DNA of 64,000 nt from positions 39,768,714 through 39,832,713 of the forward strand of contig NC_046301.1 of assembly GCF_004115265.2 (NCBI RefSeq). The letters are read 5' to 3'. Shown here in pieces: positions 41,391-64,000 of this stretch; position 1 is the stretch's first letter; every line of letters begins with the position of its first letter. The stretch comes from Rhinolophus ferrumequinum (taxonomy: Eukaryota > Chordata > Mammalia > Chiroptera > Rhinolophidae). Below the pieces are notes generated by a model. That model did not search any database and was not told the origin of the DNA. It was given only the letters and a program-made list of their open reading frames with translations. The translations under genes and the position numbers were made by a program.

Positions 41391-41413
41391 GGATCTCACC
41401 ATCTAAATATTTT

Positions 41414-41870
41414 TTTTTTTTAAGATTTTATTGGGGAAGGGGAACAGGATTTTATTGGGGAACAGTGTGTACTTCCAGGCCTTTTTTCCAAGTCAAGTTG
41501 TTGTCCTTTCAGTCTTAGTTGTGGAGGGCGCAGCTCAGCTCCAGGTCCAGTTGCCGTTTTCTAGTTGCCGTTTTCTAGTTGCAGGGGGCACAGCCCACCA
41601 TCCCTTGCGGGAGTCGAACCGGCAACGTTGTGGTTGAGAGGACGCACTCCAACCAACTGAGCCATCCGGGAGCTCAGCGGCAGCTCAGCTCAAGGTACCC
41701 TGTTCAATTTTAGTTGCAGGGGGGGTTGCCCACCATCCCTTACGGGACTCGAGGAATCGAACTGGCAACCTTGTGGTTGAGAGCCCATTGGCCCATGTGG
41801 GAATCGATCTGGCAGCCTTCGGAGTTAGGAGCATGTAGCTCTAACCACCTGAGCCACCGGGCTGGCCCCC
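41414..41870 (-). mobile_element. dimeric bat SINE, antisense
   Basis: It reads AAGATTTTATTGGGGAAGGG to CACCGGGCTGGCCCCC, with two tRNA-related units. ATCTAAATATTTT flanks it at 41401-41413 and 41871-41883. It lies immediately right of the nested array, inside the retroviral fossil. Confidence 0.88.
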
Positions 41871-41883
41871 ATCTAAATATTTT

Positions 41884-42202
41884 AAGACCGTACCTCGTTT
41901 ATCAGGGACACCTGCTGAGTACATGGTTAAAAGCCGCGGTCAATTTTCACATGCATATTTAACTAAATGGACAAATCTGACTAAAAGTAATTCAGAAAAT
42001 CAGTGGCCACTGTGGGGAACTTTCAAGATTCCTAAACTTGATTTTCTTAAAACTAAATAGGACAATAATAGCGCTAAAATTGGTAAAACTGAGTGGAATG
42101 TCTATTTTGAATGGTATTTTGAGGCTTCCAAATGAGACCAAGAATCTGAATTTGCCTCTTTGCAAAATAAAGTCTTGAAATTAACAAAGGCTACTGAACA
42201 TT
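41884..42202 (+). other. gag-like remnant of the class I fossil
   Basis: The + strand reads gammaretroviral matrix-like text (TKWTNLTKSNSENQWPLWG). It is a fossil remnant, broken. Confidence 0.55.
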
Positions 42203-42218
42203 TAAAAAGAGAGAATGG

Positions 42219-42912
42219 AGCCAAGCTCTCCACGCCGCACTCTGCTCCTCTCGACCCGCACGCTGCCTGGCCCACCATGGCCTCCATTCAGCAACTGGTA
42301 GGAAGATGGCGCTTGGTGGAGAGCAAAGGCTTTGATGAGTACATGAAGGAATTAGGAGTAAGAATGGCTCTGCGAAAAATGGGCGCCATGGCCAAACCAG
42401 ACTGTGTCATCACCTCTGACGGCAAACACCTCACCATAAAAACTGAGAGCACGTTGAAAACAACGCAGTTTTCATGTAACCTGGGAGAGAAGTTTGAAGA
42501 GACTACAGCTGATGGCAGGAAAACTCAGACTGTGTGCAATTTTGTCAACGGCGCATTGGTGCAACATCAGGAATGGGATGGCAAGGAAAGCACAATAACA
42601 AGAAGAGTGGAAAATGGGAAACTAATGGTGGAATGCGTCATGAACAATGTGAACTGTACTCGGGTCTATGAAAAAGTAGAGTAAAAATTCCATCATCCTT
42701 CTGGACAGGAATTAGCTGCTCGAGTAAAGAGGCTCAGTTCAATGAGCAAATCTCTCTGTGCTTTTTATTTTTTTTTCCATCTCTGTATTCAGTTATCTTT
42801 ATCATAAACATTTTACATGCAACTATTTCCAAGTGTTGGTTTAATTAAGATCGTCCCTTTGGTTAGTGAATATATGTGTTTATGCTAAAAAAAATAAATA
42901 AATAAAAATAAA
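42219..42912 (+). mobile_element. FABP5: FABP5 retrocopy insertion (full mRNA copy)
   Basis: An intronless copy of FABP5 mRNA. The 5' UTR is GCCAAGCTCTCCACGCC and onward, followed by the whole coding region, the 3' UTR and an A-rich tail (AATAAATAAATAAAAATAAA). TAAAAAGAGAGAATGG is repeated perfectly at 42203-42218 and 42913-42928. This 16-bp target duplication and tail mark L1-machinery retroposition into the older retroviral fossil. Confidence 0.95.
42277..42684 (+). CDS. FABP5: intact FABP5 retrogene (epidermal fatty-acid-binding protein)
   Basis: An uninterrupted 135-residue frame, exactly the FABP5 length. FABP5 is a small cytosolic beta-barrel that carries long-chain fatty acids, including to nuclear PPAR-delta. 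Visible: the helix-turn-helix region SKGFDEYMKELGVRMAL and KMGAMAKPDC with the family nuclear-localisation-type lysines, then TESTLKTTQFSCNLGEKFEE and FVNGALVQHQEWDGKES. The C-terminal VECVMNNVNCTRVYEKVE keeps both cysteines of the known disulphide and the Arg-x-Tyr ligand pair. By eye about 85% of residues match human. The ATG has a Kozak-like ACCATGG. The same frame continues open upstream into retroviral sequence, which is probably chance. No promoter of its own is copied. Whether it is expressed is unknown; an intact frame is also expected if the copy is young. It may be annotated as FABP5-like. Confidence 0.85.
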   Translation: MASIQQLVGRWRLVESKGFDEYMKELGVRMALRKMGAMAKPDCVITSDGKHLTIKTESTLKTTQFSCNLGEKFEETTADGRKTQTVCNFVNGALVQHQEWDGKESTITRRVENGKLMVECVMNNVNCTRVYEKVE

Positions 42913-42928
42913 TAAAAAGAGAGAATGG

Positions 42929-43693
42929 CATCAGAAGTCACGTGTTCTTCCTCTGCAGCACTGTCTTGCCCTTCCCTCACGACTCCATTGTCTCAGGTTC
43001 CATCTTTAGGTCCACCCTATCCTTCTACGCAGACTTTGCCTCAGATTTATTCTCCAGTTTGTGCAAGTGCTTCTTCCCCAAACTCCTTTGCCTCACGCTC
43101 CACCTCCGACATCATCTTGCCTTCCACCACTGCCTTCCTTACCTTTGGTTCCGCTTTCAGTGCCATTTTTCCTTGAATCCTCTCCTGTTTTTTTCCCCTC
43201 TGAACTTCTCAGTACTTTTCCATTTAAAATTAACCCCCCCTCTGGATATCCTAACCCTAAGTTTCATATGTCCTCTGGACTAAATCTGAATTACAAGCCA
43301 TTGTAAAGGAATTCCTTAAGGTGACTGAGCATCTTGACAAGTGTGCTTGAGGAATTTTATATTATTATTCAGGCCTATCAACCTGAGCTTTCTGATTTGT
43401 ATCAGCTAATCCATATGTTAGTTGGTAAAGACCAGGCTAAGAATTGCTGGATGGGAGCATTTTAAAACGAACTTAGAAAAGCAAACTTCCAATTTGGTGG
43501 AAGAAGCTAGAGAACTTGCTCGAAAGCTAAACCAAGTAACTCCCAAGGCTTTCCCAAAGCCCGTTGATTGGAGCAAAATTCAGACTTGCTCACAAAGGTC
43601 TGACGAATCTGTTTATGACTATTATAATAGACTTCAGGTCGTTTTTAAGGAAAATTCTGGTCGTCAGATGTTGATGCCACTTGGGTAACTTTT
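42929..43693 (+). other. gag-like remnant of the class I fossil
   Basis: Proline-rich and capsid-like text on the + strand (EARELARKLNQVTPKAF, SDESVYDYYNRLQVVF) is typical of gammaretroviral Gag. It is broken. Confidence 0.6.
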
Positions 43694-43698
43694 AATTC

Positions 43699-44141
43699 TG
43701 TCGTGCGGGAGACCCTGCTCGCTGCGCCATTTGTCATGCGGGGCGGCATACAGGGTCTCTGGTCCCGCTCCCCACACAAGAACGCAGGATATGGTGAGGC
43801 CAAAAAGGAACACCCACGGAGCCATAGGTAGGGGAGTCATATTACTATATTCTCACTGGTGGCTGGGTTGGAGACACAGGAAGCAGGAGCCACACTATTC
43901 GCAACCCTCACTGTACCGCTTGTAGGCTCAGCCACCATCTGCTTACTAGCTCCCATTTTTCTGCTAGCGTAGCCACAGCAGTTATATTAGTGGCCAATGG
44001 CTCACTGATTACAGCTGACGGCCAACTAGCCACAGCTGATGGCCATCCAATCACAGTTGATGGCCATTTACTACCTGAGCCAGCACCTTTCTATGTGAGG
44101 CCGAGAGCCTGGAAAGTGCTTTCTGGGGCTCTGTCCCCACA
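43699..44141 (-). mobile_element. solo LTR of the nested-element family
   Basis: A 443-base LTR that matches LTRs a-c. It is flanked by AATTC at 43694-43698 and 44142-44146, a separate insertion into the gag-like region with a 5-bp duplication. It begins TG and ends CA, and no internal region remains. Confidence 0.85.
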
Positions 44142-44146
44142 AATTC

Positions 44147-44600
44147 TATGTTTGTTAATGGGCTGCAGAGATCTTTCCCTCCTAGTTAAGAGAACCAGGA
44201 TGGAATGGGGGACCATGCCCACCCTAAATTTGGTTAATTGGGACAATCAGCTTGCCCATACTCTAGATGAGCCACCTAGAAGTAAGATTGCCAAGATTTT
44301 TAATTTTCAGACTCAGCAAATGAGAGGCCCTGTGTGAAACTGAAAGACTTCAAACTTTTGCCATTATTGCAAAGAACTGGGACTCTGGAAAAGGGATTGC
44401 TGTTTAAGCATTTCAGACGCTGTCAGCCTTCTAAGCAGCCTCCTAACCAACATCTTTCAGTTAGTCCCCTTACTTCCTATGAAATCCTTTTGTTAACTGC
44501 TTTCTGTATAACTCCTTCACGTTGTAATAACCTTAATCCTCAGTCTCCCTTCTGAGACTGACGGATCCCCTCCTGACTCCTGACTCCTGACTCCTGATGA
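44147..44600 (+). other. gag/pol junction remnant of the class I fossil
   Basis: Broken coding text on + with a nucleocapsid-like Cys region. A short CTCCTGACT repeat lies at its end. No more can be said. Confidence 0.4.
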
Positions 44601-44860
44601 TTTGCAGGAGACTCCTCTCGGTAAAGCTGATCTCTCAGGGATTACATATGGTTCATATTTAAAAAATGTAAATGGTGGTGCTATTTATGCTATTGTTACC
44701 ACTTCTGAAGTTAGTGAGGCAGCATCTTTGCTTTCAGCCACTTCAGCACAGCAGGCTGAATTATATGCCCTCACTAGAGCTTGCATTTCAGCAAAGGGTA
44801 AAACTGTCAACATTTATACTGACAGTAGATGTTACATGACTTTGGAATGTTAATGGAAAC
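44601..44860 (+). other. RNase H remnant of the class I fossil
   Basis: The text includes QQAELYALTRACISAKGK and VNIYTDSRCYMT, recognisable gammaretroviral RNase H motifs. Fossil, broken. Confidence 0.75.
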
Positions 44861-45179
44861 AATGTGGTTTCCTTACTTCCAATGGAGATAAAATTAAAAA
44901 TTGCCCATATGTTCAGGAATTATTGGATACTATATTTTACCTGATGCTTATTAAGATTCCAGGATATTCTAAACTGACTCCCTGGAAGCTAAAGGAAATC
45001 ACCTGGCTGACATTTCAGCTAAGAAGGCTGCCTTTAAGGCATCGGCTACAGTCAAAACCTCTGTCACGGTCCAAAGGGATATTTCTCTAGTTGATAACTT
45101 AGAAAAACTGGCCAGAGAAAGCCAACAATTGGCTTTGGGGAAAAAGAAAAAAACAAGATTGGAAATTCAATAATTGCTG

Positions 45180-45915
45180 GTTTGATTAGAAGAGAAAGCT
45201 CTGGTTCGGACAGACCCAGAGTAACAACCCAGTCCTACCAGAAACTAAAATTTTCACTCCTGACTACTGTATATGCATTAAACCATTGGCCCACTGTCAA
45301 AATGATAGCATTTATGAATCAACATTGGTGGGGAGATATTAACAAGGCTGCAAAAAGCGCCTATCTGGTGTCCTAGCTGTGCAAAGTACAACCCAGGGGA
45401 GCCTGTTCGCATTGCCCCTGGACAGTTTAAATGGCCTAACAGACAACTTGAGGTTTGACAAATAGATTTTATACAACTTCCCTCATCTCATGGATATACA
45501 TATGTTTTAGTCATGATATGTATGTGTTCTCACTGGACTGAAGTGCTCCATTGTAGACAAGCTAAAGTCCTATGAGATTATTCCTACTTGGGAATGCCTC
45601 TCGAGCTCCACAGTGAGGGAGGAACCGATTTCACTGGTCAGTTGCTACAACAAATCTGCTATTTGGCCAGTTCTACAACATTTTCACTGTGCTTACCACC
45701 CTCAATCTTCAGGTTTAGTTGAATGTACTAATGGCATTATTAAGATTCAAGTAGCAAAATTAGTAGAAACTCTTCAAATACTTTGGCCTAAAGCATTGCT
45801 ATTAGTCCTTTTAGCTCTCAGGTCTACCCCCTTTGGGACACATAAGCTTTTATCTTTCGAGATAATTACAGGATGCCCCATGTATTTGTCTCCTGCCTCT
45901 CTTGATCCATAGTTG
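45180..45915 (+). other. integrase remnant of the class I fossil
   Basis: Text such as HPQSSGLVECTNGIIK and LALRSTPFGTHKLLSFEI is characteristic of gammaretroviral integrase. Fossil, broken. Confidence 0.75.
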
Positions 45916-46377
45916 GTAAAAGGAGACATATGTCAATAGAAGCTTAATTGCTTCTATTAACAATCATCATGCTTTGATAGAACAATCTTTTCACAGTGCA
46001 CTCCAGGAAAATGAAAAACTCAACCTGGAGACTTCGTTCACTGAAAAAGACACCTCAAAAAAGATTCCCTCCAGCCTTGCTGGAAGGGCCTCTATCAGGT
46101 ACTGTTGACTAACCTCTGTGCTGCTAACTCCGGGGTGTAGACTCTTGATTACAATCATGTGTCACCTAAAGAAGGCACCCACCCCTGACTGGAACTGCAC
46201 AGTCTGGTGACCTGAAACTAAAACTATCAAAATTAAAGCGGGTGACCTCTGAAGGAGATGAATTGCCAAAATGACGGAATCAGGCCTGTACAACTCTTTT
46301 CTTACTATCCATTCTTATTTCATCTTTCTCTTTTGCTTGGAAGGAATGTGCCCTTGCTGACATTTCCTAAGCTATTG
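45916..46377 (+). other. 3' internal region of the class I fossil
   Basis: Downstream of the integrase remnant I see no envelope-like sequence. The region ends at a polypurine tract, GAAAGGGGGGAAAT, at about 46379-46392. Confidence 0.45.
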
Positions 46378-46395
46378 TGAAAGGGGGGAAATTTC

Positions 46396-47080
46396 TGGTT
46401 GTTGAATTTGTCATCAAGAACTTTGATCTAAGATAATGATGGTCTTTGTTTCATTATCTACAGGCTTGAGCGCCTGGTTTAAATTCATCATGTAGAATAA
46501 GTTGTTATGTTGTTCTAATTCTGTTTTGAATTCTTCTTATTATTAAGTTCTGCACCTGTTGCCTGTTAAACCTCAACATGAGCTGTTCCCGATCCAAGCA
46601 CTTTCCCTCTGATGTGAGCGAGGACACCCAGAAGAGGTCCTTCCTGATATCAAGGGATAAAAAGACTGAAGTCGGAAGATCTGACTGTTGATCAGAGATG
46701 CTTTTGGAGAGAGATTGCGATCAAAAGCGGGAAATGATAAAGTTGAACTGGGACTTGAAGCAAACAGAATCAGTCAGGAGGGCCAATGGGCGGAGCTAGG
46801 GCTTATGTAAATTCTCATGCTCTGCATAATCGCAAGAACCCCACATGCAAGAACTTTACAGGAAGAACTCTGTTTATAATAAAGCTCTAGAGCTCTAACT
46901 TCTCTTTCCATTAACTTCCTTTCCCTTTATATAAATACCCCTCCATCTTGGCACGTGGACTGGACGGAGTGTGCATATAGCTTGCCATGTCTGCATGCAG
47001 TGGGTTGCAACCTTTTCTTTTTTCCGAATAAATGCTTTTAGGTGATGAAACATCTACTCAGTATTATTTTTCAGTAGACA
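46396..47080 (+). repeat. 3' LTR of the class I fossil
   Basis: It starts just after the polypurine tract and ends TTTTTCAGTAGACA next to the GTGC target repeat. It contains TATATAAATACCCC and an AATAAA-type signal (CGAATAAATGC). About 685 bases; the start is inferred. Confidence 0.75.
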
Positions 47081-47084
47081 GTGC

Positions 47085-48137
47085 TTAGTAGCCACATGTG
47101 GTTAGTGGCTACCATGTTAGACAGCGCAGACATAGAACATCCCCCTCATAGTTTCACTGGCTAGCCCTGCTCGAGACTGACCTTGTAAGTCTGAGATTTT
47201 TGTAATCCCATTTTACAGATGAGACAACTGAAGGTCAGAGAAGTCACACCCAAGGGCATGTAGCTAAGAGCTGGGATCCAAACTATTCCCTGACCCTAGT
47301 GAAAGATGGCAGACGAGGTGGGCTGACATTTCGTTAGATGCAAGGAAGCTACCCTCATTTTCAGAACACATACGCTGTGAACATACATCTACTGATATCA
47401 CTTTGCTTAACTGCTGAACATTTTCACTGCAATGTCCGGCTGTAGTCGAATGATATTTTCATGCCTCTGACTGTAGTGTTACTTTACTCCACAAGCTCAG
47501 TGTTCCAGAAAGGAAGTTTAGGAAAGTAGATGTATATTTTTCTATATTTTTGTGGTTTTCAAGAATGAATAACAATAGGAAATTTTTATACTTTAATCAT
47601 TTATTTTAATAAAATGTAGCACCTTGACTGTATTTACTTAAAAATATAAATACTGTAATTATTTCCTGTGGATTTTTGACACATTTTGGAGAACAAACTT
47701 GAAATCAATTAATGCAGTAAAAAGGTTAAGCACTGTGTATGTATTTGTCTTTATTAACCCCCAGAGGCAACCAGTATTTGACTCTGAAAGCCCGAATCAC
47801 AAATACTTCTGCTATCCGTCTTTTTCCACATGGGAAGTTTCATCCATTAGCATAATAAATGTCAGCACCCTTTGATTGGTGAGATCTGGAGCTTGTTAAT
47901 TAGTCTTATAAAGGTTGGAAAAAGGAGCTCCTATGGGCGAAATTAACGGCATTCAAGTATGTGGATTGGTTAAAATATGAGCCTCACTCATTCCCCAACC
48001 TTTTATGAGCAAGTTAGAAAAACAGAGTTTCTATCCCAAGCCCGTTCTGTGGCCAGTCATTCATTTGAAGGATTCAGTTTGCCTGATACCCGTAAGGCTT
48101 ACAGGCCTAAAGCAACACAGAACCCTGCCTTTAAAAT
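47085..48137. other. gene-free spacer; right half of the split DNA repeat
   Basis: TTAGTAGCCACATGTGGTTAG and GGCTACCATGTTAGACAGCG continue the repeat left at 37419. A MIR lies at 47195-47290 (CCATTTTACAGATGAGACAA). The rest is unassigned. Confidence 0.5.
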
Positions 48138-48147
48138 ATTCAGGTTT

Positions 48148-48534
48148 AGGGGAGGCTGGATGGCTCAGTTGGTTAGAGTGTGAGCTCTTAACAACAGGGT
48201 TGCTGGTTCCATTGCCACATCAGCCAGTGAGCTGCAGCCTCCACAACTAGATTGAAGACAACGAGCTGCCGCTGAGCTGCTAGAGGGGCAACTGGATGGC
48301 TCAGCTGGTTAGAGAGTGGTTTCTTAACAACAAGGTTGCTGGTTCAATTCCCCCATGGGATGGTGGGCTGTGCCCCCTGCAACTAAAGACTGAAAACTGT
48401 AACTGGACTTGGAGCTGAGCTGCGCCCTCTACAACTAGATTGAAGGAGAAAGACTTGACTTGGAGCTGATGGTTCCTGGAAAAAACATTATTCCCCAATA
48501 AAATTTTTTTTAAAAATTAGTAACTTAAAAAAAA
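48148..48534 (+). mobile_element. dimeric bat SINE
   Basis: Two tRNA-related units (GGATGGCTCAGTTGGTTAG and GGATGGCTCAGCTGGTTAG) are followed by the usual body and an A-rich tail. ATTCAGGTTT is repeated at 48138-48147 and 48535-48544. Confidence 0.9.
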
Positions 48535-48544
48535 ATTCAGGTTT

Positions 48545-49060
48545 GTTTCTTGGTTTTGTTTTCATGCAACATATAGTTTGCAACACCAAATTGGACAGAA
48601 TGCTGGGAGTTCATGGAACTTACATGGGTAAATTCTCTGGTGCCTGTGAACCAAGTTTAATGTCTACATGGCAGAATTTGACCGGAGACCTTTTATCATG
48701 ACCTGGCAGCCAGGTGGAGGCCTCGTCAATGAGGCCTCTGGAGGTGTCCAGGAGTGCCTGAGATTCCAGAAGAACCCAAGAGTTGTGTGCTGTGTGTGGG
48801 ACAAACGAGGTTTACCTGGGTCTGCTGGCCTCCCAAGACTGTAGTCTCAACCTTCACTTTACAACCTGTAGTCCCCTGTGCCAGAATCTGGCCCAGGCCT
48901 GGGGGCTGCCTTCCACCAAGCTCCTTGCAGCCCCCTCAAGTTCTATCTGCTTGGGGAGGGGTTGGAACAGAGCCCCCCACCTCCGCCACCCCAGACCCAG
49001 GCTGACAGAGCAGGAGAGGCACATCTTGACAACCAAGGTAAGAAAAGAAGCCACAACAGC
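48545..49060. other. spacer 3' of PDE4A
   Basis: Unassigned GC-average sequence downstream of the PDE4A polyadenylation signal. Short chance frames only. Confidence 0.4.
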
Positions 49061-49064
49061 CAGG

Positions 49065-50979
49065 AAGATTGGTGAAAGCCTCGGTTTAATTGGAGACAAG
49101 ATCAAAGGATTGATTATCGATCAACAGACCGACTGATTTATCGTCAAAGTGGACAACACTCGAGCAGCTCACAGGGGTCCTGTGCTCCCCCCTGGAGAGA
49201 GGAGCCCTGATTGGGGGTCGGGGGGTCCATCTCAATGGAGGCCAGTCCCACCTGGCCCTGGGGCAGGGAGAGGGGCAGACTCTGCCAAGCCCTCATCCCA
49301 CAGATGAACCGACTCCCCATCAAACAGCATCAAGCCCACCCTTTCGGGGTCTATTGTACAGTTTGTATAATACAGCAGGAATGGGAACTCTCCCTCTGGG
49401 AGACCCCATCCTTCCTCCCCCTGACTGGGTCAGCAGGGGAAGGGCAAGTTTATTTTCCCTTTTTGCCTCTGTAGAATAATTTACAAACCAACCATACAGT
49501 ATGTACAAGAAAAAAAAAAGAGAAAATAAAACAAAAAACACAAAAAAGGCCCACTCCGGTTGCCGGCTAGGACAGAAACTACTTTCACTACAAAAATGAA
49601 CCCTGTACAGCATCATGGGAGTGGGAGCGGGTGGTACTCCCCAGGGGGATAGACAGACAGATGGAAGGCTGGGGGCAGGGGAGGCTACAGTACCGTGTGC
49701 TCAGAATTCGAGGGGTGAGGGCAATGAGAGAGGTCGTGCCCTGCCCAGCTGCGCAGAACCAGGCCAAGGGGCATAGAGGAGGGGAGAAAAGGGGGTCTTT
49801 CCTTCCAAACATTCCCCCATGGCTTGGAGAAAAATGGCCTTTCATCTGTCTGTCGTATTGCTCGGGGAATAGCTAGGAGAGGGGAAGGCTTGGCAAAGTG
49901 GGGACAAAGGAGAAATGACTTTGGTGCCAGGGTAGGAAGGGATGCCCAGAAAGGGAATGTGGGTGTACACCATTATTGCTTCCTCCTAGGGCAAAGGCTT
50001 GGGGAGGGGAGCAGGAGGATGCTGGAGGGTGCCCAGGATGGGGGCTCTGGGCCTGGCCCCACCCCAACCAAGGTGCAGGTAGGAGCCACTGCAACCCCCT
50101 CTCCTATGGCCATGGGAATCATTAAGGCAGAAACAAGATGAGAAGCAGCTGGAAGGGGGGTGCAGCTCAGAGCCATTCCCCCCGCAACAGAGAAAATTCA
50201 AACGGAACCCAAAGTGGAAGGGGAAGAGAGTGGCAAGTGGAGGGGGATCAGGCCCTCCTGAAACCTCAGATCCTAGGCTGATGGTGTGAATGCAAATGTC
50301 TCTCACACCCTCTCCTCCCAGCATCCTCAACTTCACAGCGTCCCTGTGCCTGTCCCCGAGTCAGTATTGCCAGGTTTGTGCAAAATGAGGTGGAAGACTT
50401 CTGGGGGGGGGTGGGAGGGCAGTGAGCCTGAGAGGGGCTGGAGCTGGGGCTCCTCACAGTGACCGCCCCCACCAGCCCTGCCCAGAATGGCTATTTCTGG
50501 CTGGATTCTAGAAACCCTTCAAAGCTCAGAAGAGCCTGGAGGGAGACCCTAAGCCTGCTTGGGCCCAGACAGAGAGCCCAAAGAGGCTGGAAGACTGAGC
50601 CTGGGACCTGGGGGGGTGGCGGGGGTGGAGATGGACAAGGGGAGCCGGGAACAGGAGCATCTACAGTTGCTGTGTTTCATCCTGGTTTTTTTTTCTTTTT
50701 TTTTCCTTTTTTTAAAAATGTAACAATTAAAATTCGAAAAATAAAATCCCTTCCAGGACCTCAGCCCCTTATTCCCCAGGCCCCACCTCCAAAAAGAGGT
50801 CCTGTGGGTGGGGGTAGGGGTGGGAGGAAAGGGGAAAAAAAGAAAAGAGAAAAAAAACCACTTTTCTGTTTTCTTTTTTCTCAGGAGGCCCAAGAGTCTT
50901 TGAGGCAGTGGAGGAGGCAGTTGGGGGGTGATGTCGGTGAAAGGAGGCAGGGAGGGCAAAAGGGGGTAGGGGCTGGGGC
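49065..50979 (-). other. PDE4A: PDE4A 3' UTR
   Basis: About 1.9 kb between the stop codon and a polyadenylation signal, a length suited to mammalian PDE4A. It contains A-rich and G-rich low-complexity runs but no transposon. Long frames on both strands here are chance. Confidence 0.7.
49085..49090 (-). terminator. PDE4A: PDE4A polyadenylation signal (ATTAAA)
   Basis: The minus strand reads TCTCCAATTAAACCGAGG, with ATTAAA about 1.9 kb after the stop codon. It is the best candidate seen for the gene's 3' end. Confidence 0.6.
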
Positions 50980-63773
<12,794 letters not shown>

Positions 63774-64000
63774 CTGTAATCAAGGACAGGAGCAGGTCAG
63801 GGGTCCTCCCAGTGGGATGCCAAAGAACCTGGGAGGAGAGGGGCTGGGGTGCCAGAGAAGCAACTCTCTAGGGTGGACACTCTGTGGGGGCTGGGCCTGG
63901 GAAGGCCGTTGGGCAGGGAGACGACTCTGGGGGTGGGGCAGAGGGCACGTACACCTCCCAAGGGTGGACATGCTGCAGGTCCTGAAGGAAATGGCATTCA

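Larger units (their letters stand above)
37420..47080 (+). mobile_element. class I (gammaretrovirus-like) endogenous retrovirus fossil
   Basis: An old, broken provirus. The LTRs begin TG and end CA, flanked by the 4-bp repeat GTGC at 37416-37419 and 47081-47084. The sequence after the left LTR resembles a tRNA-Pro primer site, like murine-type gammaretroviruses. Gag-like, RNase H and integrase remnants read in the + direction. I see no clear reverse-transcriptase core or envelope. It carries many breaks and several later insertions: a tandem LTR element, a SINE, a FABP5 retrocopy and a solo LTR. By eye the LTRs differ at roughly one position in seven over their shared part, so it is probably tens of millions of years old. 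Confidence 0.88.

Noticed and set aside
63945-64000. Possible further PDE4A exon at the right edge
   Set aside because: The minus strand has AG and GT dinucleotides in reasonable places, but the translation does not match UCR1 or any PDE4A N-terminus that I know, and the window ends there.

Overview
This window is mammalian nuclear DNA. Large introns with GT-AG borders, CpG-rich promoters and dense retrotransposons show this. The repeats point to a bat. The abundant tRNA-derived, often dimeric SINEs have the form known as VES/Rhin-type elements of rhinolophoid bats (horseshoe and leaf-nosed bats). Young L1 3' ends, a mariner and palindromic MITEs fit that. Bat is well supported; the family is an inference. 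Gene order matches human 19p13.2 read in reverse: S1PR5, then KEAP1, then PDE4A.

Layout: 0-12 kb is gene-free and repeat-filled (an RPL13A processed pseudogene, L1, L2 and MIR fragments, SINEs, and a mariner interrupted by an L1 tail). S1PR5 lies at 12.5-15.4 kb on + with a single coding exon. KEAP1 runs from about 18.4 to 27.1 kb on +, with a CpG-island first exon and five coding exons that sum to exactly 624 codons plus a stop. From 27 to 49 kb no conserved host gene is visible. It holds an old L1 block, a minisatellite next to a compact orphan promoter-like CpG patch near 35.3 kb, and a class I endogenous retrovirus fossil (37.4-47.1 kb). The fossil carries a tandem copy of a smaller non-autonomous LTR element, a solo LTR of that family, SINEs, and an intact intronless FABP5 retrocopy. 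PDE4A occupies 49.1 kb to the right edge on -. Thirteen shared exons, from UCR1 to the stop codon, are present, plus the alternative first exon of the short PDE4A1 form. The 5'-most long-form exons lie beyond 64 kb.

The three host genes act in separate pathways: S1PR5 in sphingosine-1-phosphate signalling, KEAP1 in electrophile sensing and NRF2 turnover, and PDE4A in cAMP hydrolysis. S1PR5 and KEAP1 are co-directional, and KEAP1 and PDE4A converge across the 22-kb repeat-rich gap. No new operon-like or defence system was found. The most notable items are the open FABP5 retrocopy inside the retroviral fossil, the head-to-tail LTR-element array, the orphan promoter-like patch, and several intronic minisatellites and MITE structures.
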